A stretch of 64,000 bases of DNA from Nitrospina sp. (GCA_024648695.1 JACAVV010000007.1:124001-188000); one strand, 5' to 3'. Positions 9,323 through 18,684 are shown, counted from the stretch's first letter. Translations and numbers: made by a program. The notes: a model not told the origin generated them from the sequence alone.

Positions 9323-10147
9323 ATGCAAAACCTTGCTTTAATCATTCTCCTAATTTTTGCCCACACTGGCACGCTCTGGGCCGACTCTCTCGAAGACCGT
9401 ATATCCCAATTGGACTTCAGGGGCATGTGCCTGAAAAGCGCAGACGATTTTGAACGTTATGCAAAGGATAAACTGTTCCTGACCGATCACCGTTTTAACG
9501 CTTCGGAGTCTGCGCGCATTCAATGGAAAATTGCCGAAGGCCTGCTGAAACAAGCCTACCTCCACCGTGGAAGTGACAAGGAGCGCGGATGCTACGCCTT
9601 GTGCGAGCATTTCGGGGAACGGGCGGTGCAGGCGGAACAAAGTTTGCCGCAAAAGGACCGGTCGCCTGAAAGTTTGTATTACAAGTCGTTTTGCAAAGCG
9701 CAGAAGGTGCGGGTCAGCGGCGTGTTCAATCCGGACAACATCCGTACCTTGTGCAGTATTCCGTTTCTCAACCGGGGAACGCGAATTCTGATCAGCCTGG
9801 GTGCCGATCAATTTATTCAGGATATGCAAACGGTGATTCGTCAAAAAGAATGTATCGATCGCGCAGGAGCCCATCGCAATCTGGGATACCTGTATTACCT
9901 GATGTGCCGGGACAAGGATTCGCTCAAGCAGTTTCAGCAAGCGATCAAAAATTGCAAGCCGGTCCCCTTAAACCAGTGCCTGCTGGCCCGATCCTATTAT
10001 GAAAACGGCAAGCAATCTAAAAAGGAAGCCAAAGAAGCCGCTAAACAATGCCTTCAAGCCAAAAGCAGTCGCGCTTTCGTCCAGGAACAACAAACCAAAG
10101 TGAAACAATGGTACCCCCACGCCACTCCACAAGGTTCCGGCCAATAA
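9323..10147 (+). CDS. Exported TPR-like protein
   Basis: The 274-residue product begins with a signal peptide (ALIILLIFAHTGTLWA). The mature part is helical with many cysteines. The segment AHRNLGYLYYLMCRDKDSLKQFQQAI and the following KPVPLNQCLLARSYYENGK resemble tetratricopeptide hairpins. Regularly spaced cysteines (CLKS, CYALC, CKAQ, CSI, CIDR, CRDK, CKP, CLL) suggest disulfide-stabilised Sel1/TPR-like repeats in the periplasm. No family is assigned. It is the last gene of the same-strand run before a long non-coding stretch. Confidence 0.65.
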   Translation: MQNLALIILLIFAHTGTLWADSLEDRISQLDFRGMCLKSADDFERYAKDKLFLTDHRFNASESARIQWKIAEGLLKQAYLHRGSDKERGCYALCEHFGERAVQAEQSLPQKDRSPESLYYKSFCKAQKVRVSGVFNPDNIRTLCSIPFLNRGTRILISLGADQFIQDMQTVIRQKECIDRAGAHRNLGYLYYLMCRDKDSLKQFQQAIKNCKPVPLNQCLLARSYYENGKQSKKEAKEAAKQCLQAKSSRAFVQEQQTKVKQWYPHATPQGSGQ

Positions 10148-10389
10148 AGTAGATTGTTTACAACCCTCCACCTGCCGGGGAATGCTGTAATTAACCCGAT
10201 TTACCGTTGGACTCACCATGCTCATGCACCGCGAAGTGACACTGTGTGGAACCCCGAAGATTGGAGTCATTTCTAGAGAAACAAACTTTTTGGTATACCA
10301 CTTGTTTTCTACCCGCCTTTGCCTACTCTACAAGAGATTCCCCTAGTCTATGATCAATCCTTAATCCATAATTTCCAACAAAAACACTT

Positions 10390-10545
10390 ACCTTACCAAA
10401 ACTTAAAGACATCGAAACTCTAATATTTTCATGTTTTCGAAAAAGATTTGACCGCAAACCTTTTGATTTTTAAGTTTTGTCCGAAAATACCCTAAAAATA
10501 GTAAATTATAGCCTAGACAATTTGCTTATAAGGGCCTACAGTTCC
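10390..10545 (+). promoter_or_regulatory. Promoter A of SBBP-PKD gene, shared regulatory element
   Basis: About 155 bp is clearly similar to the region at 15927-16085. The two share a 21-bp identical stretch (10483-10503 here) containing CCTAAAAATAGTA. Ten bases later comes TAGACA (10514-10519), then exactly 17 bases, then TACAGT (10537-10542), which fits a -35/-10 pair. The same layout occurs at 16030 and 17750. It lies about 240 bp upstream of the SBBP gene; the rest of 10148-10785 is AT-rich leader with no gene. Confidence 0.6.
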
Positions 10546-10785
10546 AATTTTTCTCGCCAAACGGAAATAATTTTATAAAAATCAAACGCTTGAAAACTAC
10601 TTGGTCTGTAGCTTTTAATTTTTCGTTTAGAACAGTAGATATAAATAAAATCCTAATTTCTATAAATTGTTCAAAAATCATAGTAAGCACTGTGAACGCA
10701 AAGTCGAAAAACCCGTAACTTGTTCTTTGAATCCTAGTTGAGTTTAAAAAACCAAATTTTAATTTCAAGCTGAAAGGAAAAGCTC

Positions 10786-13700
10786 ATGTTGCACTTCAAA
10801 ACAATTTGTAAAAATTTATGGTTATTGCTTCTTTTGGTGTTTATTTCAATACCAGCCCATGCTTCCGTTCCGGAAGTTGATAAAATTCAATCCAAAAATG
10901 CCAGCCAGGCTAAAGCGATCAAGTCATTCGCAAAAGTCCCGCTTCATTTTGAAAGCAACCAAGGACAAACAAACAATGAGGTGAAGTTTTTCTCACGTGG
11001 GCCAGGATATGGGTTGTTTTTGACCCAGGATGAAGCCGTGTTGTCTTTTAAAGCCGGGTCCGAGGAAACCTCTTCCTCAGTTCGAATGCAACTGGTCGGG
11101 GCTAATCCGAAACCCAAAGTAATCGGTGAAGACAAACTGGCTTCGATTTCCAATTATTTCATCGGCAACGATTCATCTCAATGGCATAGTAATATAGCCA
11201 ACTACGGAAAGGTTCGATACCAGGAAGTCTATCCTGGAATCGATCTGGTGTATTACGGGAACCAGCAACACCTGGAATACGATTTCATCGTTCAGCCAGG
11301 AGCCGATCCTAAAAACATTCGATTGTCGTATGAGGGTATCGACGGTTATCACATTGAAGGTGGCGATTTGGTTCTGGAGTCCAAATCAGGCGAAGAAGTA
11401 ATTTTTAAGGCTCCGGTAATGTATCAGGAAATCGGAGGCAAACGCGAAAACGTTGACGGCAATTTCATCTTTCTCGACGGCCAGCAGGTCTCTTTTTATA
11501 TCCGTGACTATGATAAAAACCAACCATTGATTATTGATCCTGTTCTCGCTTTTTCAACTTATCTAGGAGGCAGTGAAACTGATTTGGGTATGGATGTTGC
11601 CGTTGATAACAATGGGGATGTTTATATTACGGGTCAGACAGAATCATTATTTCCAACGTCCACGGGTTCATTTGATACTTCATTTAATGGAAATTGGGAT
11701 GCTTTTGTTTCCAAACTGAGTTCGGATGGTTCCACCCTTATTTATTCAACCTACATTGGGGGGGATGCCAATGATAGATCGTATGGCATTGCTGTGGATT
11801 CAGGGGGAAATGCCTATATCACTGGGGAAATTCAGGGTCCGGCGACAGTTGATTATCCAACCACGGCTGGGGCGTTTGACAGCACCCGAGATGGCTCCTG
11901 GGTTGCGTTTGTAACCAAGCTTAGTCCAGACGGTTCATCTCTTGTTTATTCTACTGTTATAGAGCCAACTAATCCATTTCACCTATCAACCGGACAAGCT
12001 TCAGGGGGGGATATTGTGGTTAATGCAAGTGGAAATGCATTTATCACTGGACGTTCCACCTCCTCAAGTTTTCCATTAACTCCTGGGGCCTTTTTTAGTT
12101 CGAACTCCCCCGGAGGTAACAACATTATTATTGTCAAATTAAGTGCCGATGGCTCCTCTTTAGTTTGGTCTTCCTTTTTTGGAGATTACTCAGGGATAAC
12201 AGGTCAGGCAATTGCCTTAGATAGTGCCGAAAATGTTTATGTAACAGGGGCAACCCAGTCAAACAGCCTTAATTTATCAGGTCCCCCTTTTCCCACAACA
12301 CCGGGTGCCTATGACACTTCCCATAATGGGTCAAACGATGTATTTGTAAGTAAAATAAGTGCAGATGGTTCCACTTTAGTTTATTCGACTTTTATTGGCG
12401 GTGATGGCACAGATTTTGCCTTGGATATTGCGGTAGATTCCAGTGGAAATGCCTATGTGACAGGGTATACCCAAGGAAATAGCACCAGTCTTGAATTTCC
12501 AACAACGGTTGGAGCTTTTAATACCACTTCTAACGGGGGTCGGGATGTCATTGTAAGTAAAATAAGTGCGGATGGTAGCACACTTCTATTTTCGACCTAT
12601 CTTGGAGGTGATAACTTTGACCGGGGAGCTGGGATTGCTTTAGATTCCAATGAAAATGTTTATATATCAGGGTCTACTTTTGGAGGTTCAAGTATTGTTT
12701 TTCCAACTACCCCGGACGCTATTGATTCCTCCCATAGCGGTGGATCAAATAATGATGCATTTGTAAGCAAGCTGAGTGCTGATGGATCAACACTCCTTTT
12801 TTCCACCTTCTTGGGTGGGGATGGGAATGATTTGGCCAGAAGAATTGCTCTGGATAGCAATGGAAATATTTTTATTGCCGGTGTGACAGATGGGGGAACT
12901 GATGAAGTTTTCCCTTCAACAGTCGGTGCATTTGATACCGCTCACAATGGTGTTAGAGATGCTTTTATTGCTAAAATTGGCGGTTTTGGTCCTACTGTTA
13001 CAGCCGACGCCGGTCCCGACCAAACGGTGGATGAGGGTGAATCTGTTGTTCTGGATGGTACGGCGAGCAGTCATTCTCAGGGTGAGCCATTAAACTATGA
13101 CTGGTCGCAAGTTGCTGGCCCTGCTGTAACACTGGATTTAACCGATCCGGCGCAACCCGTCTTCACCGCCCCGTATGTTTCCAGCAACCAGACCCTGACA
13201 TTTGAACTGATTGTTGATGATGGAACCAATTTTAGCGATCCGGATTCTGTCGATATCACTGTGGTGAATGTAAACACGCCTCCCATTGCGGATGCGGGCG
13301 ATGATGGCACAGTCAAGGAAGCGGCCATTGCCACTCTGGATGGCAGTAACAGCTTCGATAACGAAGGAGATCCTATCACCTATCAGTGGACTCAGGTTTC
13401 AGGACCTGCCGTTTCCCTTCAGCCCAACGATACTGTGTCCAATCCTACTTTCACCGCGCCTCTGGGAATCGGAAGCGTGCTTGAGTTCGAATTGGTGGTG
13501 AGTGATGGTAAGGAGCCAAGCTCCCCCGATAAGGTATTCGTGACCATTGTGGAAAACAGTCCACCAATCGCAGATGCAGGCCCCGACCAAACCAAAGACG
13601 AAGGAAACCCGGTCACTCTGGACGGTACGGCCAGTAGCGATCCTGATGGCGGGGATGTGCTCTCCTTTTCGTGGTCACAAACAGGTGGACCTTCAGTGAC

Positions 13701-14256
13701 TCTTAGCGATGTCTCTGTGGCAACACCTTCATTTGATGCCCCTGCAGTCGCGGCGGGAGGAGATACCTTATCGTTTGAATTGACGGTTACCGATAACGAT
13801 CCGGTAAACCCTAAGTCGGATGTCGACACAGTGGACATCCATGTTCTGAATGCAAACGATCCTCCCAGTTGTGACTTGGCCGTGGCCAACCCCGACAAAT
13901 TGTGGCCGCCCAATCACAAGATGGTCCAGGTGGAAATCGACGGGGTGATGGACAGTGACGCCGAGTATGGTGATGTAACTCTTGAAATCACCGGTGTCAC
14001 CCAGGACGAGCCAGTAAACGGTTTGGGAGACGGAGACTCCAGTCCTGATGCGGTGGTTCAGGTCAGCGCTCCAAGCGATTCCGTACTCATCCGGTCCGAA
14101 CGTTCCGGCAATGAGAACGGACGGGTGTACCAGGTGAACTTCACCGCGGATGACGGATTCGAAAGTTGTACCGGATCAGTGAATGTCTCAGTCCCGCACA
14201 GCCGTAAATCCACGGCAGTGGACGATGGGCAAACGGTGGACTCCACCCTGCCATAA
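10786..14256 (+). CDS. Secreted SBBP-repeat and PKD-domain surface protein
   Basis: The 1156-residue product has a signal peptide (residues 1-27). Residues about 45-260 form a DUF7948-type N-terminal domain (HFESNQGQTNNEVKFFSRG). Residues about 260-735 hold a chain of SBBP beta-propeller repeats marked by STYLGG, GNAYVTG and FVSKLSADGS. Three PKD/REJ-like Ig domains follow (about 737-1022), each opening with ADAGPDQT or similar and containing WSQ(V/T)GP. The last ~130 residues begin PPSCDLAVANPDKLWPPNHKM and end in VDDGQTVDSTLP, a tail seen again in two remnants at 19.2 and 21.9 kb. A GAAAGGA ribosome binding site precedes the ATG. Likely cell-surface or matrix protein; its promoter is shared with two LuxR-type regulator genes nearby. 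Confidence 0.9.
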   Translation: MLHFKTICKNLWLLLLLVFISIPAHASVPEVDKIQSKNASQAKAIKSFAKVPLHFESNQGQTNNEVKFFSRGPGYGLFLTQDEAVLSFKAGSEETSSSVRMQLVGANPKPKVIGEDKLASISNYFIGNDSSQWHSNIANYGKVRYQEVYPGIDLVYYGNQQHLEYDFIVQPGADPKNIRLSYEGIDGYHIEGGDLVLESKSGEEVIFKAPVMYQEIGGKRENVDGNFIFLDGQQVSFYIRDYDKNQPLIIDPVLAFSTYLGGSETDLGMDVAVDNNGDVYITGQTESLFPTSTGSFDTSFNGNWDAFVSKLSSDGSTLIYSTYIGGDANDRSYGIAVDSGGNAYITGEIQGPATVDYPTTAGAFDSTRDGSWVAFVTKLSPDGSSLVYSTVIEPTNPFHLSTGQASGGDIVVNASGNAFITGRSTSSSFPLTPGAFFSSNSPGGNNIIIVKLSADGSSLVWSSFFGDYSGITGQAIALDSAENVYVTGATQSNSLNLSGPPFPTTPGAYDTSHNGSNDVFVSKISADGSTLVYSTFIGGDGTDFALDIAVDSSGNAYVTGYTQGNSTSLEFPTTVGAFNTTSNGGRDVIVSKISADGSTLLFSTYLGGDNFDRGAGIALDSNENVYISGSTFGGSSIVFPTTPDAIDSSHSGGSNNDAFVSKLSADGSTLLFSTFLGGDGNDLARRIALDSNGNIFIAGVTDGGTDEVFPSTVGAFDTAHNGVRDAFIAKIGGFGPTVTADAGPDQTVDEGESVVLDGTASSHSQGEPLNYDWSQVAGPAVTLDLTDPAQPVFTAPYVSSNQTLTFELIVDDGTNFSDPDSVDITVVNVNTPPIADAGDDGTVKEAAIATLDGSNSFDNEGDPITYQWTQVSGPAVSLQPNDTVSNPTFTAPLGIGSVLEFELVVSDGKEPSSPDKVFVTIVENSPPIADAGPDQTKDEGNPVTLDGTASSDPDGGDVLSFSWSQTGGPSVTLSDVSVATPSFDAPAVAAGGDTLSFELTVTDNDPVNPKSDVDTVDIHVLNANDPPSCDLAVANPDKLWPPNHKMVQVEIDGVMDSDAEYGDVTLEITGVTQDEPVNGLGDGDSSPDAVVQVSAPSDSVLIRSERSGNENGRVYQVNFTADDGFESCTGSVNVSVPHSRKSTAVDDGQTVDSTLP

Positions 14257-14292
14257 AGGTGGTTTTCATTTCATCCAATCGTTGTGCCAGAC

Positions 14293-14316
14293 AGAGGAAG
14301 CCTTCGGGCTTCCTCT
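14293..14316 (+). terminator. Hairpin with UUCG loop after SBBP-PKD gene
   Basis: A perfect 10-bp stem AGAGGAAGCC closes a TTCG tetraloop, followed a few bases later by CTTTTTG. Almost the same hairpin follows the signal-peptidase-like gene at 24337. Confidence 0.75.
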
Positions 14317-14407
14317 ACAACTTTTTGCCAAAGGGAATGAAGCTTCCCCCTCCTCTCGGTCTTCTCCCGTGGTGGGATGAAGGAAATTTTGAAATCCTTT
14401 ATTATTG

Positions 14408-14445
14408 TCCCTCACCTTAATCCTCTCCCTCCAGGGGAGTGAGTG
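14408..14445. repeat. CCCTCACC/CCTCTCCC-type dispersed repeat remnant
   Basis: The segment with CCCTCACCTTAATCCTCTCC followed by CCAGGGGAG resembles the degenerate intergenic repeats found in many bacterial genomes. A second, more diverged piece lies at 15752-15835. Confidence 0.5.
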
Positions 14446-14469
14446 TTCCTTTATCCAAAGCTCAGGTTA

Positions 14470-14486
14470 AGTACATTTTATGTACT
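14470..14486 (+). promoter_or_regulatory. Inverted repeat upstream of AhpD-like gene
   Basis: AGTACAT and ATGTACT flank TTT in a perfect 7-3-7 inverted repeat, 73 bp before the AhpD-like start. It is directly followed by AGTTAAAAATTGAG. Size and placement fit an operator. Confidence 0.4.
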
Positions 14487-14558
14487 AGTTAAAAATTGAG
14501 TCTGTTCTTAAAATTGAAATCACTTACTTAATCTAAAACTCTTGTAAGGAGAACAGAC

Positions 14559-15671
14559 ATGTTGCCATCAAAATTTCGCTACTGGTTGTTCGATAAACTT
14601 TCCGTACAAACCATGCGCTACGTATCCGCAGTTCCTGATCGCAAAGCTGAGGGACTGACCCAAAAAGTCTACGATATGATCCGGGAAGATTTTTTCAAGA
14701 ACGGATCCCTGACCAGCCGATCCAAAGTTCCTGAACTCATGGCCGCCATTTGGACAGGTGGACGAGAATCCATGCTGGTAGCCGATAAGGTTGACCGAAC
14801 AACTAAAGATGCGATATCGGCCGTTTTGTCCCAAATGAACTATTGTCCTTACTGCGAGGACATGCTCATCAGTCTGGTGCACGCCGGTGACGAACATGGA
14901 GCCGCAAAAGACATTTTCGGGCAAAAGGGGTTCGATGCTACCGATGATTTATTGCGCCGCCGCCTTGAGTGGGTCAAGGCGATAGCCGGACCAAGTAATG
15001 ATCCAATCCCGAAGACTCCTTTTACCCAGGACCAATTACCCGAAGTGATTGGAACCCTTATGGGAATGAGCGACATCAATCGTTTCAGCCACGTGGTCAT
15101 GGAAGACTCTCCGGTTTCAGCCCCCTTCGGAATCCAAACGGTAAAAGCCCTTGCCTTACGGATGTTCGGTTCGGAATTAAAAGCAACTCGCCGGTTGCCC
15201 CTTGTTCCCGGTCGCGCGTTGGACCTCCTTCCACCAGCCGATTTGCCAGCGGACATGCAATGGGCCAACGCCAATCCCAGGGTAGCGGACGCCATTGCCC
15301 GGTGGACCCGCACCGTCGAGTGTGAAGGAGCAAAGGTTATTTCCCCTGGCGCCCGAAAAGTGATCATCGATTCGTTGAACCAATGGCATTGCGAACAAAT
15401 GCCGCTCGACCATAAATGGATGGATCTTGAAGTAAAAGGACTCGATGGCCAGGATAGAGCCATCGCGCTACTGGCCCTCGTTCTCGCCAAAGCCCCCTAT
15501 CGCGTTACCGAAAAGATGGTCCAGGATGTCTTGGGCCACAATCGTGATGAGGAACGTTTCATTCGAATATTGGCATGGTCCTCATTTACTGCCGCCAGGA
15601 GGTTTGCAAAAGTTGTCGCAAACAAAGTGGCGACTAAGGATTCTTTCAAAACCCATACGATTGCCGCTTGA
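14559..15671 (+). CDS. AhpD / carboxymuconolactone decarboxylase-like protein
   Basis: The 370-residue product carries the CxxC signature of the AhpD-like fold at Cys96 and Cys99 (SQMNYCPYCEDMLISLVHAG), preceded by the usual helix (KDAISAVLSQMN). Relatives use this pair as a peroxide- or thiol-reducing centre. The protein is about twice the length of a single AhpD domain; the second half (about 180-370, with LLPPADLPADMQW and a helical segment around ALLALVLAKAPYRVTEKM) may be a second degenerate copy of the fold. There is no signal peptide, so it is cytoplasmic. AAGGAG lies upstream of the ATG. It stands between a surface-protein gene and a LuxR-type regulator, with an inverted repeat in its promoter region. 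Confidence 0.75.
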   Translation: MLPSKFRYWLFDKLSVQTMRYVSAVPDRKAEGLTQKVYDMIREDFFKNGSLTSRSKVPELMAAIWTGGRESMLVADKVDRTTKDAISAVLSQMNYCPYCEDMLISLVHAGDEHGAAKDIFGQKGFDATDDLLRRRLEWVKAIAGPSNDPIPKTPFTQDQLPEVIGTLMGMSDINRFSHVVMEDSPVSAPFGIQTVKALALRMFGSELKATRRLPLVPGRALDLLPPADLPADMQWANANPRVADAIARWTRTVECEGAKVISPGARKVIIDSLNQWHCEQMPLDHKWMDLEVKGLDGQDRAIALLALVLAKAPYRVTEKMVQDVLGHNRDEERFIRILAWSSFTAARRFAKVVANKVATKDSFKTHTIAA

Positions 15672-15696
15672 TGGAAACTTATTGATTTGCTTTAAA

Positions 15697-15722
15697 CCTG
15701 GTTTCTCATGAGAAACACCAGG
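15697..15722 (+). terminator. Hairpin after AhpD-like gene
   Basis: CCTGG, then the perfect palindrome GTTTCTCATGAGAAAC, then ACCAGG forms a near-perfect hairpin 25 bp after the stop codon. There is no long T tract, so it may be a terminator or a transcript-stabilising structure. Confidence 0.5.
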
Positions 15723-15751
15723 CTTTGCATGGTGCCAGGCAGGGTTTAGCC

Positions 15752-15835
15752 TCATCCCTACCTTCTCCTGTCAGGGAAAAAACAAACTGCGCTCCCTCTC
15801 CCCACCGCGGGAGAGGAACAGGGGGACAATGTTTT
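15752..15835. repeat. CCTCTCCC-type dispersed repeat remnant
   Basis: CATCCCTACCTTCTCCTGTC and further on CCCTCTCCCCACCGCGGGAG form pieces of the same class of degenerate intergenic repeat as at 14408. Confidence 0.4.
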
Positions 15836-15926
15836 TCCTTATTTCTTTACAGGCGTATAAAAAAGTGGACTAAAGAGTTATCCCTTCTAACGTTAGTCCA
15901 TTTTCCACAAATTTTCTGAAAAATAT

Positions 15927-16085
15927 CTCCCTTACAAAAGCCACTAACATTAAAACTCTAGTATTTTCACAATTTCGAAATAAATTTCGACTCCTAAACC
16001 TTTGTTTTTTATGTTGCATCAGAAAATACCCTAAAAATAGTACTAAAGCAGAGTAGACCATAGGCCCATAATGTCATATAATTAC
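15927..16085 (+). promoter_or_regulatory. Promoter B of LuxR-type regulator, shared element
   Basis: Similar over about 150 bp to the element at 10390-10545. CCTAAAAATAGTA (16030-16042) is followed 11 nt later by TAGACC (16054-16059), 17 nt, then TATAAT (16077-16082). The start codon is about 47 bp beyond the -10. A second partially similar box (AAACTCTAGTATTTTC, 15953) lies 85 bp upstream of TAGTA, as in element A. Confidence 0.65.
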
Positions 16086-16128
16086 GACTCTTTTCTTATT
16101 TAGTGAGTATTAATCTCCAGGTATCTTA

Positions 16129-17250
16129 ATGACAGAACCAAAAAATGTATCACTGACTGAAGACGATTATTTAAGCATTCTAACTATTATCGACAAGGTA
16201 TATTCTTGCGAAACCATTAATGCATTAAAAGATGTATTTGATCGCAACATCTTGCCTTTGTTGGGAGCGCACGCAGTGGTTTTTGCCCTTCTGGAAAAAG
16301 ATATTGCCGATGTCGAAGTCATAGATGCTGTCAATATTCCGCAACCTTCCGTTACAGCCCTTCAACTGTTTCTTCCCAACAACCAACTTAGCAGGATGGC
16401 TTCTACAAGTAATCGACCTGTTGTCGCTTATGACGTGGATCGTGATAAAAAAGAATTGGATGAGGAAATGACACGTTTTTTTCACGAAAATCCCCAGTAC
16501 AAAAAAGATCTTCTTCCTTATGTTCAAACCGTCTCAAGTGTCATGGTAGCCATCGACCGCCCCGAGCCAAACCTTGGTTTCGGAATTCACAGGCTCAACT
16601 CCATCCAGCCAATGACGCATAGAGAGATTCGTATAATGGAATTATTACGTTCTCACCTGATTAAAGCCTTGAGGTATGTGGTATTAAAGGAGGAGTTCCA
16701 TAAATTCAAATCAATTACGGAAGCGCTAACCAATTCGCCCACAGCGGTGGCTTTGATTAACAGAAACACCCATGTATTATTTCTTAACCAGGCTTTTAAA
16801 AGCCTTTTTTCCCTGCAAGCGGGACAATTACTTCCTGATCCTTTCGCAAGTTTTATAAAAGGGAAAATAGTCGATTATAAGCCCGATTTGGAAAACCTAA
16901 GCTCGGTCTCGGATCTGCCTTTTTTCAATATTGCGCGTATGACTTTTTGGATTACGCTGATTCCCGTTACTCCTTCGGAAAAAAGTGATGATTTACGGTG
17001 GATTATCAAATTAAAACCTGTCAGTGAACCCCATTCCAGGACCGCATTGGAAATGGAACAATTCAGTTTAACTCCCCGGGAAATGGAAATTTGTTGGCTT
17101 GTCAAGGACGGTATAGAAAACCAAGAAATTGCTACTCGGTTATTCATCGCACAAAGTACCGTTGTCACCCACCTTAGAAGTATTTTTTCTAAATTTAATG
17201 TCAACTCTCGAGTTCAACTCATTCAAAAGTTAAATTTGGCCCAAGATTAA
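16129..17250 (+). CDS. LuxR-family regulator with PAS-like sensor domain
   Basis: The 373-residue product has an N-terminal helical/GAF-like region (1-185), a PAS-like segment (about 190-300, opening EEFHKFKSITEALTNSPTAV), and a C-terminal LuxR/GerE helix-turn-helix (about 310-370: LTPREMEICWLVKDG, NQEIATRLFIAQSTVVTHL, FNVNSRVQLIQKL). There is no phosphoacceptor receiver domain, so it probably senses a ligand or protein partner. Its own promoter shares the A/B/C architecture with the SBBP-PKD gene and the next LuxR gene, so autoregulation and joint control are plausible. AT-rich flanks separate it from both neighbours. Confidence 0.88.
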   Translation: MTEPKNVSLTEDDYLSILTIIDKVYSCETINALKDVFDRNILPLLGAHAVVFALLEKDIADVEVIDAVNIPQPSVTALQLFLPNNQLSRMASTSNRPVVAYDVDRDKKELDEEMTRFFHENPQYKKDLLPYVQTVSSVMVAIDRPEPNLGFGIHRLNSIQPMTHREIRIMELLRSHLIKALRYVVLKEEFHKFKSITEALTNSPTAVALINRNTHVLFLNQAFKSLFSLQAGQLLPDPFASFIKGKIVDYKPDLENLSSVSDLPFFNIARMTFWITLIPVTPSEKSDDLRWIIKLKPVSEPHSRTALEMEQFSLTPREMEICWLVKDGIENQEIATRLFIAQSTVVTHLRSIFSKFNVNSRVQLIQKLNLAQD

Positions 17251-17451
17251 TATAGGTGGAATAGATGTGATCAAATTTTTGCTTCGAATTTGATGGGATC
17301 CTTTTTCAACTCAAACAGACTCTTATGCTCTTAAAAATCAAAATATGGATTTAATTATCACATCCATAAAGGTACCTTTTACCTTCTCAACTTTTTGAAG
17401 AATATATTCTTTAATAAGCCAATCCCCCTCCAATTTTATGCCTGCTCAAAA

Positions 17452-17469
17452 ATACCAAAATTTTGGTAT
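17452..17469. promoter_or_regulatory. Perfect 18-bp palindrome
   Basis: ATACCAAAATTTTGGTAT is its own reverse complement and lies about 470 bp upstream of the CsgD-like gene and 200 bp past the previous stop. Size and symmetry fit a dimeric operator; no T tract follows, so it is not an ordinary terminator. Confidence 0.45.
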
Positions 17470-17746
17470 GTTCAAACCTATTAATTACTTAATAAAATAT
17501 AAAACCTGACAGTGCATTAATTTTAATAATCTTTAGGAAACTCCTGATTCAAAAAGTAAATATGGTAAGAACTTTTTAATAACTTTTAATAGAGTTTTTT
17601 AAATTGAACTCCAAGTGATGGGTTCCAAAAAATTATTGAAATGACTTGAAACAATTAATAATGAGTTTATCTGGCCATTTTTGGAAAAACGTTTATTTTT
17701 TAAACAAGTTGATTTTAAAGCACAGTTTTTTAAATTCTTAAAGAAG

Positions 17747-17803
17747 TCGATCTAAAACTAGTACTTTAGGGTGATAGACGCAGAGTCCAAACTGGCATAA
17801 AAT
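17747..17803 (+). promoter_or_regulatory. Promoter C of CsgD-like regulator
   Basis: TCTAAAACTAGTA (17751-17763) is followed 11 nt later by TAGACG (17775-17780), 17 nt, then TAAAAT (17798-17803). This repeats the layout of elements A and B. The similarity to B continues past the -10 (CATAAAATTACTC here, CATATAATTACGACTC there). Confidence 0.65.
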
Positions 17804-17925
17804 TACTCATTTTATAGAAGTTTTTAATCGTTATTTTTTTGGTTAGGCTTTGCTGGTTTTTCCAAAACAATTTTTATTGTTTGATTTGGCATGAATGAAT
17901 AGTCTCCGTTGGTAGAGATAAAACT

Positions 17926-18684
17926 TTGAATATCTTGATAAAAGCCATTCATATTATTTCGGAACAAATATTCTTGACCCAAACGCTCCTCCAGGTGATT
18001 GAAAAAGAAACAGGTCTGCCCTGCAGGGGGTCTCCCCAATGGCCCAGGGAATCTGCGGGGATTAGGGACCCGGGTGGTGAAACTCTAATTTTGGTCGATG
18101 CTCAGAGCACTTTCTTTCAAGAAAAATGCTCCTCCGGCCAATCTAAAAGGTTCGATCCACCCGGGGGCTCCCCTTACCTTTTCATTAACTTCGAAAACGG
18201 CCATCCACTGCAACCCCTTGACCTGGCGAAAGGGTTGCGAGGCGTTTTTTATGACGGAGATTCCATCATCGCTATCTGCAAAGGGGTGAATGCGGTGTTG
18301 TTGGGTGACCTGTGGTTTCCCAGAAAACTCTTGGGGAATTGGGTCCTACAAACCTTCAACTCCAAAGAATCCCTAAACATTGGTTCACCCATTACTAACG
18401 AAAAAAATGATCTATTAATTTCAACCATTTTCGAGGCCAGGGTGGATGCCATTCAACAGGAAGTAGGGGAGAAGACGCAGGCTGTTCTCACCAAAAGGGA
18501 AAAGGAAATCCTGGTCGCCGTCGCCTCTGGCTCCAGCAATGAGGAAATCGCCCAAAAATATTACATCAGTCTCCACACCGCCAAAAAACACCTCAACAAT
18601 ATTTACAAAAAAATCAATGTTCAAAGCCGCCTGCAAGCCGCTCTTTGGGTAACAGACAACTTCCAGACCGAATCTTCCGAATAA
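17926..18684 (+). CDS. CsgD-like LuxR-type transcription regulator
   Basis: The 252-residue product begins at a TTG (MNILIKAIHIISEQIFLTQTLLQVIE), which matches the start of CsgD-type pseudo-receiver domains. The middle carries the family pattern HPLQPLDLAKGLRGVFYDGDS followed by CKGVNAVLLGDLWFPRKLL. The C-terminus is a LuxR helix-turn-helix (LTKREKEILVAVASG, NEEIAQKYYISLHTAKKHL, KINVQSRLQAALW). CsgD controls extracellular matrix genes in enterobacteria; here the surrounding surface-protein genes suggest a similar role, but this is inference. The N-terminal domain lacks an obvious phosphoacceptor Asp pair. The next gene encodes a PilZ protein, a possible c-di-GMP link. Confidence 0.85.
   Translation: MNILIKAIHIISEQIFLTQTLLQVIEKETGLPCRGSPQWPRESAGIRDPGGETLILVDAQSTFFQEKCSSGQSKRFDPPGGSPYLFINFENGHPLQPLDLAKGLRGVFYDGDSIIAICKGVNAVLLGDLWFPRKLLGNWVLQTFNSKESLNIGSPITNEKNDLLISTIFEARVDAIQQEVGEKTQAVLTKREKEILVAVASGSSNEEIAQKYYISLHTAKKHLNNIYKKINVQSRLQAALWVTDNFQTESSE

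Larger units (their letters stand above)
17251..17925. other. Long AT-rich intergenic region with regulatory sites
   Basis: 675 bp without a supportable gene. It holds the 18-bp palindrome at 17452 and promoter C at 17747-17803. The high AT content and lack of open frames suggest a large regulatory region for the CsgD-like gene. Confidence 0.55.
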
